This document shows, piece after piece, positions 17,226 to 28,130 of a stretch of DNA of 56,126 nt. Made by a program: the position numbers and the translations under genes. The notes below the pieces were generated by a model, which did no database searches, was not told where the DNA came from, and saw only the letters and a program-made list of their open reading frames with translations. This stretch comes from Parabacteroides distasonis. Lineage in GTDB: Bacteria; Bacteroidota; Bacteroidia; Bacteroidales; Tannerellaceae. Within the stretch, counting starts at the first letter, position 1. Each line of letters opens with the position of its first letter. Location: positions 1-56,126 of the forward strand of contig SUXM01000018.1 of NCBI GenBank assembly GCA_015060925.1. Direction: 5' to 3'.

Positions 17226-19529
17226 TTAGAAAGGATAGCCGATTGCTAAATGGATTCCGGTGCCGTCTCTGAATTTGGGAATGTTATAGTAACCTTTCTT
17301 CCCTGTATCATAGGGAACATGTAAACCGATACCCCAATCTAAACGGATTACCAAAAAAGAGAGGTCGTAACGTAGACCGATACCTGTTCCTAATGCCAAA
17401 TCTTTCCAAAAACGTCCCCATTTTAATTGTCCTCCTGGACGGTTTTCATCTTCTCGAATCAGCCAAACGTTGCCTGCATCTAAAAAGGCTGCACCAAATA
17501 AATCCCCTAAGATAGGAAAACGGTATTCCAAGTTAGCCTCAAATTTAATGTCTCCAGTTTGATCCAAGTAGCCGTATTGTGAATCGGTCGGTCGAAAACT
17601 TCCCGGTCCGATGCTGCGAATCGTAAAAGCCCGGATACTATTGGCTCCTCCTATATAGAACTGTTCGCTGTAAGGTGTTGTTGTGGCGTTTCCGTAGCTA
17701 TAGGCCACTCCGGCCATGAGTCTTCCGACTAAATGTTGTTTTTCACCTAAATTATAATTATACCGAATCTCACTTGTCGCTTTGATAAATTGTGCGAATC
17801 TGTTGCCGAAAAGTTTTTTGTCTTGTTGGTTAAAACCTTTTCCTGTGGCTGCATATATCGCATCAATGATAAGTCCTGCTTGCGTGATGGAAGATTGCCA
17901 CCATAAATGATTCTTTTTGGTGGTGATAGGAGAATCGTCGTAAGTGTATGTATATCCAATGGCTGGTATGAACTGGTTTTCCAAACTTTGTCTTAATGCG
18001 GGGTTAACCGTAACTATGGAATCAAATTCCGCAGTTGTCCGTTGTAAAAGGGAATAGGTTAGTTTGAATGGGGTTATGGAGTGGTGGCTGGTCGCTGATG
18101 GCTGGTATTCGTATGCCGCACTTCCTCCAAATGCCAACATCTTGAAGAATTTTGCACGGTTCAGTTGGTCGATGTAGATGCGGAAAGCTGTGCTGGAAGG
18201 ATAATCCAAATCTCTTTTGAAAAGTTTCGGGAATAGGATTTGTGGATAAGTTAATGTTCCGCTTACTCCTAATTCCCAACTGTTGATAGCGGAACTACTA
18301 CCGGTTACCCTTTTCCCTGTTTGCCATTCGTATGAACCTCGAAGACTGACTCCAAAGGTCTCTCCACCCCCGAAAATGTTTCGTTTGGTCACACTGAACA
18401 CCGCTCCCGGACCGGTTTGGTTATTACTCTTTGTTGTGATATTTAATTCTAGTTCGCCGTCTAAAGGCAAATCATAAACCGTGTTGATTTGTAGGTTTAA
18501 AGTGTCGCACCGGCGTGAAGAATCTTTGGGTGTGTATTGCATTTCGGAGTAACGGAAAATACCTAAGTTTGCAAAGTTGGTTTGCGTTTTTTCTTGAAGT
18601 TCTTGCGAATAGATGTCACCGGTATGTAGTCTCAGTTGGTTGTACAAGACGTTTGGGCGTACACGTAACTTCCCTTCGTAAAAGATGGTTATATCTTTAT
18701 AATGGATAGAATCAGTCGGTATCTCATTGTTGTAACCATTAAGAAAAACAGATATGTTCCCGACTTTCCAAGGACGTAGGACGTTGCGAGGTAATCCGGG
18801 TTGGGTTGAGACACGAAGAGCTACTTTGCCAGGTTGTAAAAGGGTATCTGCTTGATAAGAGATAAATTCGGGACGAAAATAATAATAACCATTGTTTCTA
18901 AGTAACGAGGCTATCCGTTGTCGTTCGGCTTCTAACTGCACGACATTGAAGTTGTCCCCTTTTTTTATGAGACGATTGTCATAGGTGTGTTGTAATAATG
19001 TATCAATCCGGTGGCGTAAACGCACATAGGCGATGCTGTCATATGTATAGGCTTTATTCATCTCTATCCGATAGTTGATCTTTGCCTTTTTAGGATCTTT
19101 AGGATCTGTCTCTACATCGTAAGATGTCGAACCTTTGAAGTAGCCATATTCACGTAAAAGATTTGCGGCAACCTGGGTACGAACATTCGGGTTGACTGTA
19201 TTGATTAATACAGGCTTGGCAGCTAACTTGTCAAATATCCACTTGCTCATTTTCCCTTTTTTGTTAACAAATGCGTTGTAAACCCACAAGCCGAAAGGAA
19301 ATGGTATTCGAATAGAAGAACTACCTAACAACGCATTGTTAGGGGGATATGAGAGAGCCGCTTCTATTTCAGTCAGTGCCTCTTTTCCTTCATTGCTCTT
19401 GTCTTCATTAACTATTTCAAGTTTATGGATACCTGTATATAGAACTTCTCCTTCTGGCAAGTTCTTTGTTGTAGAACAAGATGCCAATAGGATTATAAAA
19501 AAGAGTAGGCTATATATATTTGATTTCAT
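17226..19529 (-). CDS. tamL: lipoprotein TamA/BamA-family outer membrane protein (TamL-type)
   Basis: The 767-residue product has a lipoprotein signal with the lipidated Cys at C18 (LLASC). POTRA-like domains span about 30-330 (including GNISVFLNGY and the IYYEGKLRVRPNVL stretch), and a 16-strand Omp85 barrel region runs from about 350 to the C-terminal IGYPF. The barrel motif IGGANSIRAFTIRSIGPGSF corresponds to the VRGF/Y lid motif of the superfamily. A lipidated TamA is characteristic of Bacteroidota. With the TamB encoded just upstream (4-base ATGA overlap), it should act in outer-membrane protein or lipid transport. Confidence 0.88.
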   Translation of the reverse strand: MKSNIYSLLFFIILLASCSTTKNLPEGEVLYTGIHKLEIVNEDKSNEGKEALTEIEAALSYPPNNALLGSSSIRIPFPFGLWVYNAFVNKKGKMSKWIFDKLAAKPVLINTVNPNVRTQVAANLLREYGYFKGSTSYDVETDPKDPKKAKINYRIEMNKAYTYDSIAYVRLRHRIDTLLQHTYDNRLIKKGDNFNVVQLEAERQRIASLLRNNGYYYFRPEFISYQADTLLQPGKVALRVSTQPGLPRNVLRPWKVGNISVFLNGYNNEIPTDSIHYKDITIFYEGKLRVRPNVLYNQLRLHTGDIYSQELQEKTQTNFANLGIFRYSEMQYTPKDSSRRCDTLNLQINTVYDLPLDGELELNITTKSNNQTGPGAVFSVTKRNIFGGGETFGVSLRGSYEWQTGKRVTGSSSAINSWELGVSGTLTYPQILFPKLFKRDLDYPSSTAFRIYIDQLNRAKFFKMLAFGGSAAYEYQPSATSHHSITPFKLTYSLLQRTTAEFDSIVTVNPALRQSLENQFIPAIGYTYTYDDSPITTKKNHLWWQSSITQAGLIIDAIYAATGKGFNQQDKKLFGNRFAQFIKATSEIRYNYNLGEKQHLVGRLMAGVAYSYGNATTTPYSEQFYIGGANSIRAFTIRSIGPGSFRPTDSQYGYLDQTGDIKFEANLEYRFPILGDLFGAAFLDAGNVWLIREDENRPGGQLKWGRFWKDLALGTGIGLRYDLSFLVIRLDWGIGLHVPYDTGKKGYYNIPKFRDGTGIHLAIGYPF

Positions 19530-22500
19530 TTTTCCTTTTTTTCTTCTTTGTCTTCCGTTACCGGTTTCACTTTATTTCTCTTAAAAATAAAAAGTTCACG
19601 TAGGCGAAGCATTTTTTTACGTAATACGATACCTGCTCCGGTTTCTATGATCTCTCCCTCTAATAAACTCTCATAATTTTTGTTATGGAAGAGTTTGATA
19701 TAGCGAGTTCCGCTGTTGTCCAAACGGTATTCAATGGATACATTGTCTATGAATTGTTGAGATTGCCCGGTGTTGACATCTTTACCGGTGGAAACTCGTC
19801 CTCCTAAAATGATACTAATTTTATCATTATAGAATCGTTTGGCAAACCGGAAAGAGAAGTCCGTACGTTGACCACCTGCCCCGGAACCGTTTTGGTCGTA
19901 CTGTTCCATCCCTAAGCTGATGTCAACGGATTTTAGAGCACTGCCGGCAATGTTGTTGATCTCGTTTTGTAGGAAACTGTTTAAAGCGGCACCCATATTC
20001 AGATTGGATTTCTTATTACTGTTTCCTGCTTCGTTAATATTCAGATACATTCCCGTAACCAACATAGTAACTGCTATTTGTGATTGTTGCTCTTCTCCCA
20101 TCCTGTTTAATTCCTGTTGCATACTTTGATCTTCGGGCGCGGATAAGATAAACCGCAGATCCAAGTTTTCCAAAGTTTGCTTAATAGCGACTCCCACATT
20201 GAATGTCACTTGTCTGGTACTGCCATCTTCTTGAGAAACAGAAGCTCTGACCCTCTCCGTTGCGGTCAGATTTAAAGTGGGATTCATAGCGTCTCCGTTC
20301 CATTGGACATAACTACCTTCTTGTATGTTGAATTCTTTTAAAGGTATGATTGGTATCGCATATTTGACCATTCCACCGGTAAGCATATAACGGCCATTCA
20401 GTACCATATCTCCTTGTTTAGTGTATTGGAAGGAAAGATCTCCTCCACCTTCCAATTCAATACGACTGGATTGATCTGGAGTGATATCTGCATTGATTCG
20501 AACAGATTGGTCGATACGAATAGTCATCAACATATCCAAACCTCCAATCGGAAGCGGGGTCTCTAGACGTTTGTGTTGGACATGCAAAGTATCGGAGAAG
20601 TCTGTGAATGTAACAAGCCCTGTTAATCGGTCTTGAGTTGTAAGAGATGATTCCGGCATTACGTATGTCACATCTGTTCCTCCTAACAGTTGCAGATCTC
20701 CTCGCATAGTAAGGGATTCTAATGGCCCTTTTACGGTAGAGTTTAAGTTGACAAAGAGTTTGCCATAAACCATGCTCTCTTTGTTTTGTTTGGCATTGAG
20801 GAGTTCCATTTCTTGAGCTGTCAACTTTAAGTCGGCAATCATTAAAGATGGATTATGTATATCAATTGTCCCATCTATGATGAATGGATTCTTGCCAGAT
20901 GTATGTATTTGATAATTGTTGAAGTCAATGAAATTATCTTTGACCTCGACAGGTTGCTGATCTAAATATATAGCTGTTCCAGCTGCGGAAACATATACGG
21001 AGGAACTGTCCATTTGGATAAAACCATTGATGGTTGGAGAGGTCGGGTTGCCTATGATTGATAATTCACCTTGCAATAGACCATTAAGTTTGGCCATATT
21101 GTCCGGGATAAAAGGATTCATCATTTCTAAAGGTAAATTCGTAATGTTTAAGTTCCCTTCTAAATAACTGTTATTGTTGGTGTTATAATAAGCGTTGATT
21201 GCTGTTATTTCGTTTTGGTCACGGAATAGGTGCATGTCAACTTGATGTTCCGATTTGCTTATTGGTAAATAGACCGTATTAAACATCAATTCGCCCACCC
21301 GTTTTTCATTATAGAACAAACTGTCGATGTGTGAATCTGCGACTATCATAAAACTGCTATCCGAAGGGACATAACGTAGGTCTGCACTGAACATCCCTTT
21401 CATCATAGGCATATTGGGAAAACCTTTAGAGATAAGATCTAAATCAATTTGACTTAATTCAACCAATATCTCTTTTTGTTCATCGTCTTCATTTAAAGAG
21501 TGGATCCAAAGGGATGCATTACTTTCACCCATTAAATGGATATCACCGGTTATGTTTTTAAGGTTACGATATAAAATATAGTTGTCCGTATTTAGTTTGA
21601 AGGGTCTGAATGCCAAGATTGGATTATAAGGAAAGAGATGTAAACGCAATCCCTCTTTCTCTTTGTCAAGACGGGCTCCTAATAAGATTCCAATATCCCC
21701 ATTACCATTGTAGTAACGAAGTTCTGTCTGAATAGATTTATCTCCGATTACTCCTTGAATGTTAGCAGAGAAAGGAAGTTGTTTCCGATAGGCTGTTTTG
21801 ATAGCTTGTGCTTTATAAATCAATCCTGCAGAATCTTGATTGATATTTAAAAGGATTGAATCAATCCGTGTTGTATCCTGCATAAGGTTTAATAGATTTG
21901 CATTGAAAAAAATACCTTTCTCCGGAGAGGTTTTAGCTGCAATGTTCAACTGGTCAAAGGTCAATTTATATTGTTGCAGTATGTTATAAATAGGATTTTC
22001 TTTAAGAGCGTTAATCTTTAAATCAAGAACCGGAAGTAACGGACGTACGGCTGAAATATTAAAAGTTGAATCTTGGGTAAATTGTTGGGTTAACAGGTTA
22101 TTTGCTTGAGAGAATTTTTCAATGATCGTCTCAATATCATGATTCCCTTTTAATGACAAGTTAAAATCTCCGGCTTGAAATTTGACAAAGGTAGAGTCTT
22201 TGTTACTTTTGGCCTTTAATGAGAGAGATTTAGGATAATATGTTTGGTTTGGGACAAAAAACTTCCATTGGTTAAGATTTAAGTCTAACAGGTTATTTTT
22301 CCCCATATCAGTTTCAGCTTTTGCCAATAGATGGAATGAGGAAGACAATGAGTCACTCATCAGATGCATCCCATAAAAGTCGAAATTTTTCACATTAGCT
22401 TTTAGTGTAGCTTGAGTCTTTTCTTTGTACAGTGTTCCCTCTAATGATAAGTCCATGTCGGCTAAAGGATAATGACTGATGAGGTTTACTTGTAATAGAT

Positions 22501-24151
22501 GGTTTCTGAGTGAACCATTTAATTGAATATCGGATACGGAATAGGCTCCGTACCGGATATTGGAAACTTCTCCTTTAATATGGGTTGACGTAGTTGATTG
22601 GAATGGATCTAAACCTTCTCCGTCTACCTTGATAGATGCTGTTAAAAAGGAGAGAGAGTCTTGTGGTAAGAAGTGGGTTGGGTTAAGGCTGTCTACCAAT
22701 AAGTGTACATTATAACTCTTTTTTTGGGGATGATAATAAGCATTAAGCTGTACTTTCCCTAATTCCTCCGTGATGGTAAGATTTGTTTGGTAAGCTTGAT
22801 CCTTTAAACTTGCTTCCCCCTCTATATGGATTTTGGGAAACTGATAACGACTCCGTTCTTTAGGTGAAAGCATACCTGATATGAAATCTACATTTTCTGT
22901 ATGTGCGTTTAATTGAAATTGAGCAGAACGATGGAGGCTATCGGAGACAGCTTTGATATCACCTGTGATACCTATTTTAAAGGCGGTGGGTAGTTCCCCC
23001 TTGAATGTGTTTAATTGCAAGGAAGAGAGATTTCCTCCAATATGTGTTGATACATATAATGAAGTATCCGGATAGGCTTGTTTGAAACTCTCAGGAAATG
23101 TTCCCATCAATGTGAACAAATCCTCTTTCCCGATAGATGCCATTAAAGTCGATTGAATATCTCCTTGAGGTTGGTCACTCAATGTGCTCCAAGGTATTCT
23201 TGCTTGTACTTGAAGGTTGGAATGAGGTGTTTTTAGTTCTAATTGGGGGATTTGAAGCATTTGGGTATTGCTTATGATCGTTCCGGTTATTGTTTGGATT
23301 GATAGGCCAGACCGTTCTTTTGCTGAAAATGTATGAAATTTGGTATGTATGTCTTTCCCTCCATAATATATAGAATCCAATTGGACTTGTATCTCTGAAA
23401 GTCTAATATGGGAAGGGTCAAAGCCTGATATAGGAGAGGTATTATTTCCATCATAAGCTATGGATGAATTTGATATGGAAAGTTGGTCTGCCTTATAATG
23501 GTCTGTCTCAAAATCAACTAAACCATTAATTAAACCAGCTTGCTGGATATAAGTACTGAAGTGTAAAGAATCATCCGGTATTTGCATTGCAAAAGCGATG
23601 TGATCCAAATGAATTTGGTCTAATTCTATAGACCAGTTGGTTGAGCTTGAAGTTGTATCTGCTTCAGCTGACTTTTTGATAATTAATGTGATAGCCGTAT
23701 CTGAAAGATCAATTTGATTTAAATTGGCTATCTCTTTATTTAGATTGATATGGTCTGCTTGTGCATGAATTTGACCTAAAGTCCCTTTGATGACCATACC
23801 TTTAATAAAGTCTTTAGAATCTATTTTCCCTCCATGTAAAGAGAATGTATTTATTACAATCTCCCTTTTGAGTAAGGGAAGTAATGATACGTCAACTTGG
23901 AACTTATCTACAGAGAGGAGGGTGTCTGATGCTTGGATGATATTTACTTTATATATGTTTAGGTTTAAAGGGAAAGACAAACGGATTTGTCCGATACCGA
24001 TATGCATACCAGTTGTTTCACTGATCTGTTGAGTAACTAACTTCACAGCGAAGTTTTGGAGGGGTGGTATATAGAGAAGGATAGATATTAGCAATAATAA
24101 AGCAAAAGGTATTAGGCATGCCAATCCTATCCATTTAGTTCGATTTTCCAT
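19526..24151 (-). CDS. tamB: TamB-family translocation/assembly protein
   Basis: The 1541-residue protein has one N-terminal membrane helix (about 9-29) and then a long beta-rich AsmA/TamB repeat region. The conserved DUF490/TamB domain lies in the last 450 residues (LNGLLQGELSIIGNPTSPTI, GGDLSFQYTKQGDMVLNGRY, and NPTLNLTATERVRA). TamB spans the periplasm and, with TamA, supports outer-membrane biogenesis, now thought to include phospholipid transport. It overlaps tamL by ATGA. A charged Lys/Glu tail ends the protein. It is one of the largest genes here and shows no frameshift. Confidence 0.92.
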   Translation of the reverse strand: MENRTKWIGLACLIPFALLLLISILLYIPPLQNFAVKLVTQQISETTGMHIGIGQIRLSFPLNLNIYKVNIIQASDTLLSVDKFQVDVSLLPLLKREIVINTFSLHGGKIDSKDFIKGMVIKGTLGQIHAQADHINLNKEIANLNQIDLSDTAITLIIKKSAEADTTSSSTNWSIELDQIHLDHIAFAMQIPDDSLHFSTYIQQAGLINGLVDFETDHYKADQLSISNSSIAYDGNNTSPISGFDPSHIRLSEIQVQLDSIYYGGKDIHTKFHTFSAKERSGLSIQTITGTIISNTQMLQIPQLELKTPHSNLQVQARIPWSTLSDQPQGDIQSTLMASIGKEDLFTLMGTFPESFKQAYPDTSLYVSTHIGGNLSSLQLNTFKGELPTAFKIGITGDIKAVSDSLHRSAQFQLNAHTENVDFISGMLSPKERSRYQFPKIHIEGEASLKDQAYQTNLTITEELGKVQLNAYYHPQKKSYNVHLLVDSLNPTHFLPQDSLSFLTASIKVDGEGLDPFQSTTSTHIKGEVSNIRYGAYSVSDIQLNGSLRNHLLQVNLISHYPLADMDLSLEGTLYKEKTQATLKANVKNFDFYGMHLMSDSLSSSFHLLAKAETDMGKNNLLDLNLNQWKFFVPNQTYYPKSLSLKAKSNKDSTFVKFQAGDFNLSLKGNHDIETIIEKFSQANNLLTQQFTQDSTFNISAVRPLLPVLDLKINALKENPIYNILQQYKLTFDQLNIAAKTSPEKGIFFNANLLNLMQDTTRIDSILLNINQDSAGLIYKAQAIKTAYRKQLPFSANIQGVIGDKSIQTELRYYNGNGDIGILLGARLDKEKEGLRLHLFPYNPILAFRPFKLNTDNYILYRNLKNITGDIHLMGESNASLWIHSLNEDDEQKEILVELSQIDLDLISKGFPNMPMMKGMFSADLRYVPSDSSFMIVADSHIDSLFYNEKRVGELMFNTVYLPISKSEHQVDMHLFRDQNEITAINAYYNTNNNSYLEGNLNITNLPLEMMNPFIPDNMAKLNGLLQGELSIIGNPTSPTINGFIQMDSSSVYVSAAGTAIYLDQQPVEVKDNFIDFNNYQIHTSGKNPFIIDGTIDIHNPSLMIADLKLTAQEMELLNAKQNKESMVYGKLFVNLNSTVKGPLESLTMRGDLQLLGGTDVTYVMPESSLTTQDRLTGLVTFTDFSDTLHVQHKRLETPLPIGGLDMLMTIRIDQSVRINADITPDQSSRIELEGGGDLSFQYTKQGDMVLNGRYMLTGGMVKYAIPIIPLKEFNIQEGSYVQWNGDAMNPTLNLTATERVRASVSQEDGSTRQVTFNVGVAIKQTLENLDLRFILSAPEDQSMQQELNRMGEEQQSQIAVTMLVTGMYLNINEAGNSNKKSNLNMGAALNSFLQNEINNIAGSALKSVDISLGMEQYDQNGSGAGGQRTDFSFRFAKRFYNDKISIILGGRVSTGKDVNTGQSQQFIDNVSIEYRLDNSGTRYIKLFHNKNYESLLEGEIIETGAGIVLRKKMLRLRELFIFKRNKVKPVTEDKEEKKEK

Positions 24152-24216
24152 CAGTAATTATCTCTTCGTTATAAGATAACGTTTAAATCATCTGTTTTGT
24201 TTGTTTTTTTTCTAAA

Positions 24217-24224
24217 CAAAAATA
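24217..24224 (-). promoter_or_regulatory. -7 box of the tamB-tamL operon
   Basis: On the - strand this reads TATTTTTG (TAnnTTTG), 66 bases before tamB. A TTTC at about the -33 distance (24245-24248) is a partial match. Confidence 0.5.
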
Positions 24225-24253
24225 GAGAATAATATGTAAAGAAAGAAATGATA

Positions 24254-24303
24254 TACATAAAACATAACTATGCTGTATCCAAAACATAGTTATGTTTTAT
24301 GTA
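24254..24303 (-). terminator. 19-bp perfect AT-rich inverted repeat between atpG and tamB
   Basis: ACATAAAACATAACTATG at 24255-24272 is exactly inverted at 24285-24302, extended by one more pair, with a 12-base loop. It starts 14 bases after the atpG stop. There is no pure T-run after it, so it may act as an RNA 3'-end stabiliser or factor-assisted terminator for the ATP synthase message rather than as a classic intrinsic terminator. Confidence 0.6.
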
Positions 24304-24316
24304 AAATAGTGAGTTA

Positions 24317-25180
24317 TTACAAGCTACTACCTCCCATTATGTCTAACAATTCATTCGTGATGGCTTGCTGACGTGTTTTATTGTATTGAAGAGTAAGCTC
24401 TTGAATCAAGTCATTGGCATTGTCATTTGCCGTCTGCATAGCCATCATGCGGGCTGCATGTTCTGCTGTTACTGTATCTAACAAGATTGTATAAATGGTC
24501 AGGTTGAGGTACTTTGGAAGAAGAAGAGCCAATAATTCTTCTTTTGAGGGTTCTAATAGGTAGTCAATATTCCATCCTGTATTAGGGACGGTAACCTCTG
24601 GGAATGTTATAGGTAGATAGATTTGATGTGTCAAGATTTGTGTCGCCATGTTTTTAAAATGGTGGTAAAGTATATCTACTTGGTCTACCTGTTCAGAGGT
24701 ATATAGTTGGATGATATATTGTGCTAACTCCTTTGCTCCATCAAAAGAGGGTTTTTCTCCCACATGAAGAAAAGTATCTTTGAAGGAGTAACCTTCTTTA
24801 CGAAGTTCATTCGCTATCTTTTTCCCAACAGGATAAAGTTGTACCTTGATTCGTTCTGCTTTGTATTTTTGAAGACGGGCAGCCAATTCTTTCCAAACGT
24901 TGGCATTAAAAGTTCCACATAAACCACTGCTTGAAGAGAAAGCTATGATTGCCACTTCTTTTACCTCTCGTTTGGTGGTAAAAGGGGAGGTAAGTTCATG
25001 TTGGGTTTCCAATAGCCCATTCAAAATAGAAGAGAGTTTATTTGCATATAAAAGTGTATGTTCTGCTAAAGCCTGCGTATGATGAAGCTTAGCAGAGGAT
25101 ACCATTTTCATGGCAGATGTAATCTTCTGCGTGTTTCGGATAGAGGCAAGACGAACTTTTATTTCCTTTAAAGATGCCAT
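24317..25180 (-). CDS. atpG: F1 ATP synthase gamma subunit
   Basis: The 287-residue product has the N-terminal helix MASLKEIKVRLASIRNTQKITSAMK start and the C-terminal helix (RQQAITNELLDIMGG) that form the rotating coiled coil, with the Rossmann-like domain between (IIAFSSSSGLCGTFN). Gamma couples rotation of the c-ring to catalysis in the beta subunits. It is the last gene of the operon, 15 bases after atpA. Confidence 0.96.
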   Translation of the reverse strand: MASLKEIKVRLASIRNTQKITSAMKMVSSAKLHHTQALAEHTLLYANKLSSILNGLLETQHELTSPFTTKREVKEVAIIAFSSSSGLCGTFNANVWKELAARLQKYKAERIKVQLYPVGKKIANELRKEGYSFKDTFLHVGEKPSFDGAKELAQYIIQLYTSEQVDQVDILYHHFKNMATQILTHQIYLPITFPEVTVPNTGWNIDYLLEPSKEELLALLLPKYLNLTIYTILLDTVTAEHAARMMAMQTANDNANDLIQELTLQYNKTRQQAITNELLDIMGGSSL

Positions 25181-25195
25181 ACACTAATACTTCTG

Positions 25196-26770
25196 TTAAT
25201 AAATTAACTGTTTTGCAGTCTCTTTCAATATCCCTTGAATATTGTCATTTATAACACCCTGTTTGAGAATGTCCAATACATCTCTTTGATGGGAGGTATG
25301 TAATTCTTTTAAAAAGGCTTTTTCAAAATCATGAACCTTTTCCAATGGAACATCTTTTAACAAGCCTTGCGTGCCACAGTAAAGAATCGCAATTTGTTCT
25401 TCTACAGGCATCGGGCTGTACTGAGGTTGTATCAATAACTGAGTGTTTTTTTGCCCTTTATCGATCGTAAAAGCAGTCACAGCATCCATCTCTCCTCCGA
25501 ATTTAGAAAAAGATTCTAACTCTCTAAATTGTGCTTGGTCAATTTTTAAAGTACCTGCTACTTTCTTCATAGCTTTAAGTTGTGCATTACCTCCTACGCG
25601 TGAAACAGAAATCCCGACATTGATAGCCGGCCGATTCCCTTGGTTGAACAAATCGGTTTCAAGAAATATTTGTCCATCTGTAATGGAGATTACGTTAGTA
25701 GGAATATAGGCAGAAACGTCCCCAGCTTGTGTTTCAATGATTGGCAAGGCTGTTAATGAACCGCCGCCTTTCACTTTATCCTTTAAACTATCGGGAAGGT
25801 CATTCATTTGTCGTGCAACCTCCGGTTGGTTGATGATTTTTGCTGCTCTTTCTAATAGGCGTGAATGTAAATAGAATATATCTCCAGGATAAGCTTCTCG
25901 ACCGGACGGACGACGAAGGATTAAAGATACTTCTCGGTAGGCAACTGCCTGTTTGGACAGGTCATCATAAATAACTAAAGCATGACGGCCGGTATCCCGA
26001 AAATATTCTCCGATAGCAGCTCCAGCAAAAGGCGCAAAGTATTGCATAGCTGCCGGGTCAGAAGCTGTAGCACTAACAACGATGGTGTAATTCATTGCTC
26101 CTTTTTCTTGTAAGGTATTGACCAAGGCTGCAACGGTAGAACCCTTTTGCCCAATAGCCACATAGATGCAATAAACAGGATTCCCTGCTTCGTAATTGCT
26201 ACGTTGATTGATAATAGTGTCTATAGCTATAGAGGTTTTGCCGGTTTGCCGGTCACCAATGATTAACTCACGTTGGCCACGTCCGATAGGAATCATAGCA
26301 TCCACAGCCTTAATACCTGTCTGTAAAGGTTCGTTTACCGGTTGACGGAAGATAACTCCGGGTGCTTTTCGTTCCAATGGCATTTCACAAGTCTCACCGA
26401 TAATATCTCCTTTCCCATCAATCGGGTTACCGAGAGGATTGATGACACGGCCAATCATCCCTTCGCTTACATTGATAGATGCTATTCGTCCGGTTCGTTT
26501 TACCACATCTCCTTCTTTGACTTGATCTGTTGACCCTAACAATACTGCTCCTACATTATCCTCTTCCAAGTTCATGACAATTGCTTCCAATCCGTTGTCG
26601 AATTGAAGAAGTTCGTTGGCCTCTGCTTTGTCAAGTCCATATATACGAGCAACCCCATCACTAACTTGAAGGACAGTTCCGACCTCTTCCATTCGAATAT
26701 TGGTACTGATCCCTTCCAATTGTTGACGAAGGATTGCTGAAACCTCACTTACTTTTATCTGATCTGTCAT
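25196..26770 (-). CDS. atpA: F1 ATP synthase alpha subunit
   Basis: The 524-residue product contains the non-catalytic nucleotide-binding site (Walker [10 protein letters not shown]), the PGRE-like [23 protein letters not shown] block and the alpha/beta signature [13 protein letters not shown]. It forms the hexamer with beta. It lies 11 bases after atpH. Length and motifs are normal. Confidence 0.98.
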   Translation of the reverse strand: MTDQIKVSEVSAILRQQLEGISTNIRMEEVGTVLQVSDGVARIYGLDKAEANELLQFDNGLEAIVMNLEEDNVGAVLLGSTDQVKEGDVVKRTGRIASINVSEGMIGRVINPLGNPIDGKGDIIGETCEMPLERKAPGVIFRQPVNEPLQTGIKAVDAMIPIGRGQRELIIGDRQTGKTSIAIDTIINQRSNYEAGNPVYCIYVAIGQKGSTVAALVNTLQEKGAMNYTIVVSATASDPAAMQYFAPFAGAAIGEYFRDTGRHALVIYDDLSKQAVAYREVSLILRRPSGREAYPGDIFYLHSRLLERAAKIINQPEVARQMNDLPDSLKDKVKGGGSLTALPIIETQAGDVSAYIPTNVISITDGQIFLETDLFNQGNRPAINVGISVSRVGGNAQLKAMKKVAGTLKIDQAQFRELESFSKFGGEMDAVTAFTIDKGQKNTQLLIQPQYSPMPVEEQIAILYCGTQGLLKDVPLEKVHDFEKAFLKELHTSHQRDVLDILKQGVINDNIQGILKETAKQLIY

Positions 26771-26781
26771 ATTTTTCTTTT

Positions 26782-27324
26782 TTATCTATTTTCAAGCAAC
26801 CGGTTATGGATTTCTTTTAATTGGGTTGCGTAACTTGCATCTATCCGTATATTCCCTATTCTCAGACGAAATCCTCCAATTAATTCAGGTTGTGTAATCC
26901 CTGAAAATTCGACTGTACAACCGGTCTCCTCCTTTAATTTGTCTTGAATGTGTTGCTTGACTTTGTCACATACCGGGACTGCTGTACAGAATTGGACACG
27001 CGTGATTCGTTTATCTTGCCTGTATAAGTGGATGTAATTATGTGTCATAAAAGGAAGATACTCTTCTCTTTTTTGTAGTAAAACCAGCTTAATGAAACGT
27101 TTGTATAGCTCTGAGACCTCTATTCCTCCGGCTGCAATTAATAACTTGGCTTTTTCATTCTCGGATATGATAGGATTACCAAGTGCAACTTTTAGTTTAG
27201 GTTCTAACGAAAAGCTTTGAGATAACATTTTCATGTCTTTATATACCCGATCCTCTTCTCTGTTCTCTTTTGCTAAAGAATACAGTGCTTTTGCATATCG
27301 GGAAGAGATTGTTCCTGCTTCCAT
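26782..27324 (-). CDS. atpH: F1Fo ATP synthase delta subunit
   Basis: The 180-residue product starts with [15 protein letters not shown], the typical N-terminal helix of delta/OSCP, and has the C-terminal motif [26 protein letters not shown]. It links the b-subunit stalk to the top of F1. It is encoded 3 bases after atpF. Confidence 0.94.
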   Translation of the reverse strand: MEAGTISSRYAKALYSLAKENREEDRVYKDMKMLSQSFSLEPKLKVALGNPIISENEKAKLLIAAGGIEVSELYKRFIKLVLLQKREEYLPFMTHNYIHLYRQDKRITRVQFCTAVPVCDKVKQHIQDKLKEETGCTVEFSGITQPELIGGFRLRIGNIRIDASYATQLKEIHNRLLENR

Positions 27325-27327
27325 GGA

Positions 27328-27828
27328 TTATGACTTACAAAACGAAATTTCATCCAGCAACTTGTCTATGACCTGTTGTTGAACATTGTCACGATTGATT
27401 TTCTCTCTGATAACTTTTTCCGCAATGGAGATGGAAAGATCTGCGATTTCAGAGCGAACGTCACGAATAGCTCTTTCTTTCTCCTCATGGATACGCCGGG
27501 TAGCCTCTTCTATTTGTAAGAGAGTCTCGGCTTTGGCTTTTTGTCGAGCCTCCTCTATGATTTGTTCTTTCTCGGCATAAGCCTCTTTCAACATAGAGCT
27601 TTGCTGTTCTTTTGCTTCCGCCAATATTTTTGCAGCTTCTACTTGGATATTTGCAAGTTGTTCGTTGGCTTGGCGTGCCGCTTCTATAGAGTTGTCAATA
27701 TATTCTTTTCGATCCTCAATGGCTTTGACTATAATCGGGAAGCCATATTTGGAAAGAATGATAAAGACAATACCAAACGAAAGAACCATCCAAAAGAGAA
27801 GTCCTGAGTCAGGTGTAAATAGTGACAT
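27328..27828 (-). CDS. atpF: Fo ATP synthase subunit b
   Basis: The 166-residue product has one N-terminal membrane helix (about 8-28) followed by a long charged coiled coil (Glu/Lys/Ala-rich, about 35-160) that forms the peripheral stalk. Only one b-type gene is present, so a homodimeric stalk is expected. It lies 12 bases after atpE. Confidence 0.95.
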   Translation of the reverse strand: MSLFTPDSGLLFWMVLSFGIVFIILSKYGFPIIVKAIEDRKEYIDNSIEAARQANEQLANIQVEAAKILAEAKEQQSSMLKEAYAEKEQIIEEARQKAKAETLLQIEEATRRIHEEKERAIRDVRSEIADLSISIAEKVIREKINRDNVQQQVIDKLLDEISFCKS

Positions 27829-27840
27829 AAGCAGTTCTTT

Positions 27841-28113
<273 letters not shown>

Positions 28114-28130
28114 TTAGTCTTGATAATGAA

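Noticed and set aside
24160-24182. Short CGTTAT-AAG-ATAACG hairpin near the tamB start.
   Set aside because: Only 6 bp, AT-rich, without conserved context; likely chance.
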